Shown here: positions 31,496-41,200 of the stretch, piece by piece | Layout: every line of letters starts with the position of its first letter | Numbering within the stretch: position 1 is the first letter of the stretch | Source of the DNA: Bacteroidaceae bacterium | GTDB taxonomy: Bacteria; Bacteroidota; Bacteroidia; Bacteroidales; Bacteroidaceae | NCBI GenBank assembly: GCA_030843315.1 | Contig: JAUUPT010000013.1 | Span: 10,834-74,833 of the forward strand | Direction: 5' to 3' | DNA length: 64,000 bases | Program-made: the position numbers and the translations under genes | The notes under the pieces: model-generated | Databases searched by the model: none | What the model was told of the DNA's origin: nothing | The model's input: only the letters and a program-made list of their open reading frames with translations

Positions 31496-34400
31496 ATGGG
31501 AAAAAGATTCTTCTTGTTACTCATCACCTGCTTATTTGTAAGCATGGGGGTGATGGCTCAAACGTCCAAAGTTTCGGGAACGGTGTTTGCCGAGGACAAC
31601 AATGAGCCGATTATTGGGGCATCGGTATTGGTGAAGGGCACAACACTGGGAGCAGTGACTGATATCGAAGGTCGGTTTACAATCTTGAATGTACCGGGCA
31701 CGGCAAAGACATTGGTTGTCTCTTTTGTGGGGATGCGTAAAGTGGAAGTTCCTATCGCACCTGATGTGAAGGTAATATTGAAAGCGGACTCGGAACTGCT
31801 GGATGAAGTGATGGTGGTGGCCTACGGCACGGCAAAGAAAAGCAGTTATGCCGGTTCTGCCTCGCTGGTGAAGGCAGATGCGCTGAAAGATATTCCGACT
31901 ACCAGCTTTGAAAATGCGCTGAATGGTAAGGTTGCCGGTTTGCAGCTGACCAATAACTCCGGTCAGGCAGGTTCCGCACCTGCCATCCGCATCCGTGGTA
32001 TCGGTTCTATGAATGCAGGCAACGAGCCGCTGTATGTGGTGGATGGCGTACCCGTTTCTTCGGGAAACACCGGGCAGATGAGCGGTGAACTGTATTCTAC
32101 CAATAATATTATGAATACGCTGAATCCCGAAGATATCGAGTCTATCTCGGTATTGAAAGATGCGGCGGCTTCTTCACTCTACGGTTCGCGTGCGGCAAAC
32201 GGTGTTATCTTGATTACTACCAAGAAGGGGCAGATAGGCAAGCCGGTGGTGACGCTGAAAGCAGAAGTCGGTTTCACTCCCTCTTGGGCGACGGATAACT
32301 ACGAAACGGCGAGTGTGCAAGAGAATGTGAACATGCTGTATACCGTATTCCATGATAGCCGTACTGCCGGTAAGGGCGAGACAGACGAAAAGGCTACGGC
32401 ATGGGCATTGGGACAGTTGAACGACCGTTTCAACCAGCATGGTTACCAGTTTACTACGAACGGAACGGGAGCTTACGAGAACGTCAATATCGGCGAGTAC
32501 GACAACTCCGGCCGCGGTGGCAAGTACTACGATTGGGACAAGGCATATTTCCGTACCGCCGTTTATCAGACTTACGATATGTCGGTGAGCGGTGCTACGC
32601 AGAATACGAATTATTATACCTCAGTATCTTATACCCAGGACGAAGGCCGGTTGAAGATGAATAGCTTCGACCGCGTATCCGGTCGTCTGAATCTGACGCA
32701 GAAGGTGGGCAAGTTCTTTGAGCTGACTACCAATGCCAGCCTGGCACGCACCAAGAAGAGCGGTTATAACGATACCCGCAGCACGGGCAGCAACTATTTT
32801 ATGCAGACCCGTAACTTGTTGTGGGGGCTTTATTGGCCTACCGACTATAAGACAGGCGAGCCCTGGACCGAACGCTACGGCAGCTATGCTTATAACGGAC
32901 TTTACTATGACAAGGAATGGGAGAATAACTCCACCAGCACAAAAATTATGGCAGCCGAAACCCTGACCTTGCATCTGATGCCCGGCTTAGACCTTCGTTC
33001 GGTCTATTCCTACGATAATACCGCTGTGAAGGATCACATCTATTATAGTGCCGACCACTATAATGGCTCGTCCGATAACGGAAACGTCAGCGAATACCGC
33101 ACTACTTACGAGAAGATGGTTTCTTCTACCACTGCCAATTATAGTGGTACTTTTGACAAGCACACCATAGGCGCTATGGTGGGGTTTGAGGCAGAGAAGA
33201 ACAAGGCGGACTATGTGCGTGCTTCCGGAAGCAATCTTGCAACCAGCACTATCCACACGGTTTCTACTGCCGGAACACAGACTTCCGCCGGATATTCCTG
33301 GGGAAATTCGATGGTTTCCGTTCTTTCCAAGTTGGATTATAATTACGATGACCGTTACTTCATTTCCGGTTCTTTCCGTCGCGACGGTTCTTCCCGTCTC
33401 AGCAAGGACGACCGTTGGGGTAACTTCTGGTCTGTGGCGGGAGCCTGGAATATCATCAAGGAAGACTTCCTGAGCAATCTTTCTTTCCTGAGCAATCTGC
33501 GTGTACGCGCTTCTTATGGCGTCAACGGTACGCTGCCTTCGGATAATTACGGGTATATGAGTTTGATGAGTTATACCAATAAGTACTTGGGCAATCCGGG
33601 TGGAGCCATTACTACGATTGCCAACGAAAAGTTATCCTGGGAGACCAGTTACAGCACCAATGTCGGCATTGACTTCGGCTTTTTCGGTCAACGGCTGCGT
33701 GGTACGTTAGAGTACTTCAACCGCGATTCCAAGAACCTGCTGCAAGACGTGCCCATCTCCATGGTAACAGGGCTCTCTTCTACCTTGCAGAATGTGGGAC
33801 GCATCAACAACCACGGGGTGGAGGTGGAACTTGGCGGTGACATCATAGACAACGGAATGTGGTTGTGGAGTGCCAGCGCCAATGCCACCTTCCTGAGTTC
33901 TGAAGTGAAAGAGCTGTATGGTGGTTCCGATATCATCTGGTATGATCCTACCGGCAGCGATGACCGTGCACAATATGTATATAGAGAAGGAGAATCTACC
34001 TTGGCTTTCTATGGTTACGAATGGGCGGGGGTAGATAAGACCAACGGTAAGAGCGTGTACTACGTGAACGACCCTAAGAATCCGAAAGCCGGAGACTTTG
34101 AGTACAACGGACGTGGCGCTACGTACGACTACAACGATGCCAACTATACAATTATCGGCAACGCTGTTCCTAAAGTTTATGGTGGTTTCAATACTTCCGT
34201 CTCCCATAAGGGCGTCACTCTTTCCTTGGGCTTCACCTACAAGATAGGTGGCGACCTGTACGACGGAGCCTACAAGGATGTGGCGGACGATGGTTACTAC
34301 TGGGAGCGTATCCGTTCCAAGAACTACTACGACAACCTTTGGACACCTGAACATACCAACGGCACGGAGCCCCGTATCGAAGGCCTCGACCTGACAGACC

Positions 34401-34657
34401 CGATGGAGTATAGTACCCGCCACCTCTTCAATGCCAGTTATCTGCGTTTGAAGAATCTCTCACTGGCTTATACTTTGCCCAAGGCAATGACACGTAAAGT
34501 CTTTATTGAGAATGCACGCGTATTCTTCAGTGCCAGCAACCTCTGGACAATATCCAAGTATAAGGATGCCGACCCTGAAGTGAACGAATACGGTACGCGC
34601 GGTTGGGAAACACCTATCGGAAAGACATTCGTAGTAGGCGTTGAGTTGAAATTTTAA
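31496..34657 (+). CDS. SusC-like TonB-dependent outer-membrane transporter (pair 1)
   Basis: This is the energy-coupled importer for oligosaccharides, acting with its SusD lid. The 1053-aa protein has a signal peptide (1-22, cut after GVMAQ) and a carboxypeptidase-regulatory-like domain (about 24-100; KVSGTVFAEDNNEPIIGASV). A TonB box-like DEVMVVAYGTAKK follows, then the plug (about 115-240; IRIRGIGSMNAGNEPLYVVD) and a 22-strand barrel to the C-terminal aromatic strand ending in F. It is followed at once by SusD1. The ligand is not predictable from sequence, but the nearby GH2 and HTCS suggest one target glycan for the unit. Confidence 0.95.
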   Translation: MGKRFFLLLITCLFVSMGVMAQTSKVSGTVFAEDNNEPIIGASVLVKGTTLGAVTDIEGRFTILNVPGTAKTLVVSFVGMRKVEVPIAPDVKVILKADSELLDEVMVVAYGTAKKSSYAGSASLVKADALKDIPTTSFENALNGKVAGLQLTNNSGQAGSAPAIRIRGIGSMNAGNEPLYVVDGVPVSSGNTGQMSGELYSTNNIMNTLNPEDIESISVLKDAAASSLYGSRAANGVILITTKKGQIGKPVVTLKAEVGFTPSWATDNYETASVQENVNMLYTVFHDSRTAGKGETDEKATAWALGQLNDRFNQHGYQFTTNGTGAYENVNIGEYDNSGRGGKYYDWDKAYFRTAVYQTYDMSVSGATQNTNYYTSVSYTQDEGRLKMNSFDRVSGRLNLTQKVGKFFELTTNASLARTKKSGYNDTRSTGSNYFMQTRNLLWGLYWPTDYKTGEPWTERYGSYAYNGLYYDKEWENNSTSTKIMAAETLTLHLMPGLDLRSVYSYDNTAVKDHIYYSADHYNGSSDNGNVSEYRTTYEKMVSSTTANYSGTFDKHTIGAMVGFEAEKNKADYVRASGSNLATSTIHTVSTAGTQTSAGYSWGNSMVSVLSKLDYNYDDRYFISGSFRRDGSSRLSKDDRWGNFWSVAGAWNIIKEDFLSNLSFLSNLRVRASYGVNGTLPSDNYGYMSLMSYTNKYLGNPGGAITTIANEKLSWETSYSTNVGIDFGFFGQRLRGTLEYFNRDSKNLLQDVPISMVTGLSSTLQNVGRINNHGVEVELGGDIIDNGMWLWSASANATFLSSEVKELYGGSDIIWYDPTGSDDRAQYVYREGESTLAFYGYEWAGVDKTNGKSVYYVNDPKNPKAGDFEYNGRGATYDYNDANYTIIGNAVPKVYGGFNTSVSHKGVTLSLGFTYKIGGDLYDGAYKDVADDGYYWERIRSKNYYDNLWTPEHTNGTEPRIEGLDLTDPMEYSTRHLFNASYLRLKNLSLAYTLPKAMTRKVFIENARVFFSASNLWTISKYKDADPEVNEYGTRGWETPIGKTFVVGVELKF

Positions 34658-34677
34658 TGAATAGGAGAAGAAATACA

Positions 34678-36171
34678 ATGAAAAAGATATATCATTTATT
34701 GGCACTTGTTGTCTTGAGTGCTTTTACATTCACTTCGTGTGACGGTTTCCTGGATATGCAACCTACCAATTCCGGCAATGCGGATGGCGCCATCGTCACT
34801 GTGGGCGATGCCAAAGTCGCTCTGAACGGTGTGCTGAGTGCGATGACATCTTCGTCTTACTATGGCAGGAACTTCATTATGTATGGCGATGCCAAAGGTG
34901 GCGACCTGACGATTTATTCTGCCGGGCGAGGACTGGATGCATTCTATACGTTTAACCATACCCCTAATAGCAATAGTTATTCCGGCTTCTGGAGCCGTGG
35001 ATATTATTGCATCTTGCAGGTGAACTCACTGCTGAAGAATATTAGTGAGCAAGAAGAAAAAGGCAGTTTGGAAGATTTCTCCTACGTCAAAGGACAGGCA
35101 TTGACGCTTCGTGCGTTGTTCTACTTCGACCTGGTTCGCCTCTACGGGCTTCCTTACAATTACGACAAGACGGCTTACGGGGTACCTAACATTACCGAGC
35201 CTCTTGCATTGCAGGCACAACCCGCCCGTGCTACTGTCGAAGAAAACTATCGGCAGATATTGCAGGATTTGTCGGATGGCGCCACTTTTCTCTCCGAAGA
35301 TAAGTCAAAGCAGAACGGATATATAGGCTACTATGCCAATATAGCTCTGCAAGCTCGTGTAAAGCTTTATATGGAAGATTATGACGGCGCGCTGACCGCA
35401 GCCCGTGAAGTTATAGAAAGCGGCAAATACGGGCTCTATACTCCCGAAGAGTGGGCAGCTTCCTGGAGCAAGCAATTCGGTTCGGAGTCTATCTTTGAAT
35501 TGGGCATCACTACCGAAGAGTCCGATTTGGGAACCGCTTCTTTAGGTTTCTACCTGATGCGTTACGGACGTTTGAAGAACGCTATGGGCTGGTATCTTGC
35601 CAGCGATTACTTCTTGAACCGCCTGGGTGAGGACGAGACTGATGTCCGTTGGGGCGTAATGGACAACGATGAATATTGGTATGACTTTGACATTGAACGC
35701 AAAGGCGCCTGCTACAAGTATATGGGCGGCACTTCCCTGCCGGGCGACGGCAAAGCTACCAATACAGCTGTTAACGTCAAAATCATCCGCCTTTCCGAGA
35801 TATATCTGATTGCTGCTGAGGCTGCCCTGCATTCTACAAAGGCGGATGCCGGTGCAGATGTTGCTGCCGGTTATCTGAACGAAATTCGCAAGCGTGCTCC
35901 CCAATTAGCGCCCGCCACCGCTTCCACTATCACCGATGATATGATTCTGGATGAGCGCAGCAAAGAACTTTTCGGCGAGGGACAGCGCTTCTTCGACATG
36001 ATGCGAATGAATAAAACCATCGAATTCAACGATGATTTTCAGGATGTGCCCGTCAGCCATCGCGAAAAAACGATAGACCGCACTTTCGGAAAGATTGTCC
36101 TTCCTATCTCGCAGGATGAAATCAATGCGAATCCGACGTTGAAGAATCAGCAGAACGAAGGATACAAATAA
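34678..36171 (+). CDS. SusD-like glycan-binding lipoprotein (pair 1)
   Basis: This is a surface lipoprotein that binds the glycan and closes over SusC1. The 497-aa protein starts at ATG 34678, with AGGAG ten nt upstream. That start gives MKKIYHLLALVVLSAFTFTS followed by the lipobox Cys. A longer frame from 34657 overlaps the SusC1 stop but adds seven residues before this signal, so it was not used. The family pattern is kept: the N-terminal helical repeat region with GQALTLRALFYFDLVRLYG, and the C-terminal RSKELFGEGQRFFDMMRMNK and IVLPISQDEINANPTLKNQ. Confidence 0.94.
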   Translation: MKKIYHLLALVVLSAFTFTSCDGFLDMQPTNSGNADGAIVTVGDAKVALNGVLSAMTSSSYYGRNFIMYGDAKGGDLTIYSAGRGLDAFYTFNHTPNSNSYSGFWSRGYYCILQVNSLLKNISEQEEKGSLEDFSYVKGQALTLRALFYFDLVRLYGLPYNYDKTAYGVPNITEPLALQAQPARATVEENYRQILQDLSDGATFLSEDKSKQNGYIGYYANIALQARVKLYMEDYDGALTAAREVIESGKYGLYTPEEWAASWSKQFGSESIFELGITTEESDLGTASLGFYLMRYGRLKNAMGWYLASDYFLNRLGEDETDVRWGVMDNDEYWYDFDIERKGACYKYMGGTSLPGDGKATNTAVNVKIIRLSEIYLIAAEAALHSTKADAGADVAAGYLNEIRKRAPQLAPATASTITDDMILDERSKELFGEGQRFFDMMRMNKTIEFNDDFQDVPVSHREKTIDRTFGKIVLPISQDEINANPTLKNQQNEGYK

Positions 36172-36180
36172 TAATTTGAT

Positions 36181-36260
36181 TCACCATAGAGGGCACAGAG
36201 TCCCACAGAGTTTTGATTGTTTTGAAGAAACTCTGCGGGACTCTGTGCCCTCTGTGATGA
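36181..36260. repeat. Long imperfect inverted repeat after SusD1
   Basis: Positions 36181-36213 and 36228-36260 are inverted copies with 30 of 33 bases matching around a 14-bp spacer. It begins ten nt after the SusD1 stop. It could act as the SusD1 transcript end, separating susCD1 from the GH2 gene, which has its own promoter. Within each arm CACAGAG-type units repeat about every 10 bp. Confidence 0.7.
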
Positions 36261-36283
36261 GTTAAAATCATCATCTGCCGGCC
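36230..36283 (+). repeat. Dispersed repeat, copy 2
   Basis: This 54-nt stretch is the partner of 6784-6836, sharing CTCTGTGCCCTC, a TTAA core and ATCTGCCGGCC. Its left part is one arm of the inverted repeat at 36181-36260. Confidence 0.6.
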
Positions 36284-36346
36284 CTGAAAGCGCGAAAAGT
36301 GTTATTAATTGGTTCTAAAGTTTTAGTCTATATCTCCGAATCCGTT

Positions 36347-36354
36347 TATCTTTG
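36347..36354 (+). promoter_or_regulatory. -7 element for the GH2 gene
   Basis: TATCTTTG matches TAnnTTTG, 32 bp before the ATG at 36387. It would also drive the HTCS gene, which starts 27 nt after the GH2 stop. Confidence 0.5.
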
Positions 36355-36386
36355 CCTCCGTTGAAACCAATAAAAATAATAATACT

Positions 36387-38204
36387 ATGAAAAGAATACT
36401 TTTCTTATCGTCTCTCTTGACGATGTTTGCAATAGGTAGTTGGGCACAATGGAGTCCGGTAGGTGATAAAATTAAAACGGAGTGGGCATCCCGGATAGAT
36501 CCTTCCAATGTATTGCCCGAATATCCCCGTCCTATCATGGAACGGAGCGATTGGAAAAACCTGAATGGCCTGTGGGACTATACCATAATTAATAAAGGCG
36601 AACAAATGCCCGCTACTTTCGAGGGCAAAATCCTGGTACCCTTTGCAGTGGAATCTTCTCTCTCGGGAGTAGGAAAGCGCATCAACGAGAAACAAGAACT
36701 GATTTATCAACGTAGCTTTGATGTTCCTTCGGCTTGGCGTGGCAAGAAAGTGCTGCTGCACTTCGGCGCTGTAGACTGGAAGACCGATGTATGGGTGAAC
36801 GATGTTAAGGTAGGAAGCCATACCGGTGGATTTACTCCTTTCTCATTCGACGTTACCGCCGCTTTATCTGCCAAAGGCAACAACCGCCTGGTGGTGAAGG
36901 TTTGGGACCCTACGGATAAAGGCCCTCAGCCGCGCGGCAAGCAAGTAAGCAACCCTGAAGGCATCTGGTACACTCCCGTATCCGGCATCTGGCAGACTGT
37001 ATGGCTGGAACCCGTTGCTGCCAAGCACATCGAGAATCTTCGTATTACTCCCGATATCGACCGCAATCTGCTGACTGTAAAAGCGGAACTGAATGTGTGT
37101 GATCCTTCTGACCTTGTAGAAGTGAGCGTTTACGATGGCAGCCAATTGGTAGCCACCGGTAAGAGCATCAATGCAGAAGCCGTAGAAGTGGCTATGCCCC
37201 AAGATGCCAAACTTTGGAGTCCAGATTCCCCTTTCCTTTATACGCTCAAAGTAACCCTTAAAAGCGGTGATAAAGTATTGGATAAGGTAGATAGCTATGC
37301 AGCTATGCGCAAATATTCCACCCGTCGCGATGCCAACGGCATTGTGCGCCTGGAACTGAACAACGAAGCGCTGTTCCAGTTCGGCCCGCTGGATCAGGGC
37401 TGGTGGCCCGACGGCTTGTATACCGCTCCCACGGATGAGGCATTGCTGTACGATGTTCAGAAGACAAAAGACTTTGGCTTTAACATGATTCGTAAGCACA
37501 TCAAGGTAGAACCTGCCCGCTGGTATACGCATTGCGACCAACTGGGTATCATCGTATGGCAGGATATGCCGAGCGGTGACCGCAACCCCGAATGGCAGAA
37601 CCGCAAGTACTTTGACGGAACGGAGATGAAGCGTTCGGCAGAATCGGAGGCTTGCTATCGCAAGGAATGGAAAGAAATTATGGACTGCCTCTATTCTTAT
37701 CCCTGCATCGGTACCTGGGTTCCGTTCAACGAGGCCTGGGGACAGTTCAAGACTCCCGAAATTGTGGAATGGACAAAGCAATATGACCCGACCCGCCTGG
37801 TGAATCCGGCAAGTGGCGGTAACCACTATACTTGTGGCGATATGCTCGACCTTCATAACTATCCGCACCCGGAAATGTACCTGTATGATGCACAACGTGC
37901 CACCGTTCTCGGTGAATACGGCGGAATAGGCCTTGTATTGAAAGACCACATCTGGGAACCGAACCGCAACTGGGGCTATGTTCAGTTCAATTCTCCCAAG
38001 GAAGTGACGGACGAATATGTGAAGTACGCCGATATGCTGTATCAGCTTATCGACAGAGGTTTCTCGGCAGCCGTTTATACACAGACTACCGATGTGGAAG
38101 TAGAGGTGAACGGTTTCATCACTTACGACCGCAAGGTGATAAAGATGGACGAGACGCGTATCAGAGAAGCTAACAAGCGCATTTGCAATGCATTGAAGAA
38201 ATAA
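36387..38204 (+). CDS. Glycoside hydrolase family 2 protein
   Basis: This is a retaining exo-glycosidase. The 605-aa product has a signal peptide (1-20, cut after SWAQ). A sugar-binding jelly-roll domain follows (about 35-215; WKNLNGLWDYTI, GKKVLLHFGAVDWKTDVWVN), then an immunoglobulin-like sandwich (about 218-315) and a TIM barrel (about 318-605). The acid/base is Glu449 in VPFNEAWGQ and the nucleophile Glu510 in VLGEYGGIG. GH2 covers beta-galactosidases, beta-glucuronidases, beta-mannosidases and alpha-L-arabinopyranosidases, so the substrate is open; the GH43-rich locus favours an arabinose- or galactose-containing glycan. No lipobox is seen, so it is probably periplasmic. It is followed 27 nt later by the HTCS gene, suggesting constant low-level co-expression with the sensor. 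Confidence 0.9.
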   Translation: MKRILFLSSLLTMFAIGSWAQWSPVGDKIKTEWASRIDPSNVLPEYPRPIMERSDWKNLNGLWDYTIINKGEQMPATFEGKILVPFAVESSLSGVGKRINEKQELIYQRSFDVPSAWRGKKVLLHFGAVDWKTDVWVNDVKVGSHTGGFTPFSFDVTAALSAKGNNRLVVKVWDPTDKGPQPRGKQVSNPEGIWYTPVSGIWQTVWLEPVAAKHIENLRITPDIDRNLLTVKAELNVCDPSDLVEVSVYDGSQLVATGKSINAEAVEVAMPQDAKLWSPDSPFLYTLKVTLKSGDKVLDKVDSYAAMRKYSTRRDANGIVRLELNNEALFQFGPLDQGWWPDGLYTAPTDEALLYDVQKTKDFGFNMIRKHIKVEPARWYTHCDQLGIIVWQDMPSGDRNPEWQNRKYFDGTEMKRSAESEACYRKEWKEIMDCLYSYPCIGTWVPFNEAWGQFKTPEIVEWTKQYDPTRLVNPASGGNHYTCGDMLDLHNYPHPEMYLYDAQRATVLGEYGGIGLVLKDHIWEPNRNWGYVQFNSPKEVTDEYVKYADMLYQLIDRGFSAAVYTQTTDVEVEVNGFITYDRKVIKMDETRIREANKRICNALKK

Positions 38205-38231
38205 ATTCTCCACTTATATAGGATGTGAGGT

Positions 38232-41200
38232 ATGAAACGAATCATTCTAAAGTTTTTCCTCTGTTTGTGCATAGTAGCGGCATTACCCTGCTATGCACAA
38301 AACTCTGTTCATTACTACTTCCGAACGATGGACATCCGCAACGGCCTTTCGCAGAACACGGTTTATCAGATACTGCAAGACAAGAAGGGGTTCATGTGGT
38401 TCGGGACGAAAGATGGCCTGAACCGGTATGACGGAGTGGCTTTCCGCGTATACAAGAAAGAGAATTCCGATTTAGGAAAGAACTTTATTACTGCGCTTTA
38501 TGAAGACCATGAAGGGAATATCTGGATAGGAACCGATGGCGGAGTCTTTATTTATGATCCGGTGCGGGATTCTTTCACTGCTTTCAATCAGGTGAGCGAC
38601 AAGGGAACTACTGTCAGGGACTTTGTCACTATGATAGGGAGTGATGACCAGGATAACATCTGGATGTCGGTAGAGAACCAGGGTTTGTTCTGCTACAAGC
38701 AGGACGGGAAGACGCTGCTGAACTATTTGCACGATTCGGGACTGGCTAACGTTACGCGTTTCTGGCTGAACGGAAATACTTGTTGGCTGGCTCTTTATGC
38801 CGACAATCTTTATTATACAAAGGATAACTTTGAAACTCCCTTACAGGCTTTCAAGGATGCCGACGGGAATGAGATATTCAAGGGAGACATCATCAACTGG
38901 CAGGTCAACGGCCCCCATAACTGTGTTTATATCGCCTCACTCAATGGCTTGACTGAAATAAACCTGACCAACGGCAAGACACGCAGGCTTCTGAATACCT
39001 ATGTGCGTGCATTGCAGTTCAGGTCGGACAATGAACTGTGGGTAGGTGCCGAGTCCGGTTTATACATCTATAACCTGACGACCGATAAAGTGACCCATCT
39101 CACTGTTCCCAATCAGGACGACTCTTATGCGTTGTCGGACAATGCCATCTATTCGCTTTGCCGAGACAAGGAGAATGGCATGTGGATAGGCTCGTATTTT
39201 GGAGGCGTGAACTATTACCCTTACCAATGGACTTATTTTGAGAAATTCTATCCCAGGGAGGATCTCAGATACTTCGGCCGCCGTGTGCGCGAGATATGCG
39301 AGAGCAATGACGGTACACTGTGGATAGGTACGGAAGATAAGGGATTATTCAATTTTGATCCTAAAACCGGAAAGATAGAGCCATTCGAGCATCCTGCCAT
39401 CTACCAGAATGTGCACGGGCTTTGTATGGATGGGGATGATTTGTGGGTAGGCACTTTTTCCGGCGGACTGAACCGGGTGAACTTGCGCACCAGGCAGGTG
39501 AAGCATTACTCCAAGGGTGAAAGCGAGAACTCGATGATAGCCAACGATGCCTTTGCCATCTGCAAAACAACTACGGGCGATGTATGGGTAGGCACTACCT
39601 CCGGCCTGCTGAAGTACAATCGCTCTACCGATGACTTTACCCGTATTCCCCAGTTGAGGAATATGTTTACTTATAGTATTCTGGAGGACTTCAACGGGAA
39701 TTTGTGGTTTACCACTTTCTCCAACGGAGTGTTCTGCTATAATGTCCGTACCCAGCAGTGGAGGAATTACCTTTCCAATGAAAAAGATTCGACTTCACTT
39801 TCCTATAACAAAGTAATCAGCATCTACGAGGATAGCAAGAAGCGCTTGTGGTTTATGACGCTGGGCGAGGGCTTCTGCCGCTATAATCCCGAAACGGATA
39901 ACTTTACCCGCTACGATATGTCGCAAGGCTTTCCGAGCAATACCATCTATAAAATGGTGGAGGATAAGCGGGGGAATCTTTGGATAACCAGTAATTACGG
40001 GCTGGTTTGCTTTAACCCGGATACGGGAAGCAAGCACGCATATACTACTGCTAACGGGTTGCTGAGTAATCAGTTCAACTTCCAGTCGGGTTACTGCGAC
40101 AAAGAAGGACGCATCTACCTGGGCAGTATCAACGGATTCATTGCTTTTGACCCTGAAACTTTCGTAGAGAACACCTTCCTTCCTCCGGTGGTCATTACAG
40201 ATTTCTACCTGTTCAATAAGCGTCTTTCTGTGAATAGTCAGGATTCTCCTTTGAAGAAAAGTATTATCTACTCGGATGAAATAGAGCTTGAAGCCGACCA
40301 GAATTCTTTTTCGCTTCAGGTTGCTGCATTGAGCTATCAGGCACCCGAAATGAACAGGCTGGAATATAAGCTGGAAGGCTTCGACCGCGAATGGTATGCG
40401 GTGGGGCGTAATTCTACCATTAACTATTCCAATCTGCCTTATGGAAGTTACACGCTGCGTATAAAGGGCTCCAATAGTGATGGGAAGTGGAATGAACAGG
40501 AGCGTGTGCTCGATATACATATCCGCCCTCCTTTCTACCTGTCGGTGTGGGCGTATGTGATTTATGTAGTGCTGGCTTTATGCTCGCTGGCTGCCGTCAT
40601 CTTCTATTTGAGAAGGCGGACGTTGCTGAAGCATCAACAGACGATGGAGAAGTTTGAGCGCGAGAAGGAGCGGGAACTGTATGCGTCAAAGATAGACTTT
40701 TTTACAAACGTGGCCCATGAAATACGTACGCCGCTTACTCTGATAAAGAGTCCGCTTGAGAATGTACTGACGTCCAAGTCTGTTTCCGACGAGATAAGGG
40801 ACGACTTGGAAATAATGGATTTGAATACCAATCGTCTGCTCGACCTGGTTAATCAGTTGCTCGATTTCAGGAAAACAGAAACACAAGGCTTCCAACTGGA
40901 CTTTGTGGAATGCAATATATCGGACCTCTTGCAAACAACCTACAAGCGCTTTAAGCCTTTGGCACGCGAGAAGGGGCTGGAACTGACCGTAGATGTGCCT
41001 GAAAATCTGTATGCTTCGGTAGATAAGGAGGGGCTGACCAAGATTATCAGTAACCTGCTGACCAATGCAATGAAGTACTCGGAAACGTATATCAACATCA
41101 AACTGTATGTGGAAGGTGAGAAGCTGATACTCTCTGTGTGCAACGATGGAGCTATCGTTCCGGTAGAGATGCGTGAGGAGATATTTAAGCCGTTTATCCA

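Noticed and set aside
36864..38213. 449-codon open frame on the minus strand opposite GH2
   Set aside because: Antisense to a gene with both catalytic Glu residues in place; the translation shows no family motif.
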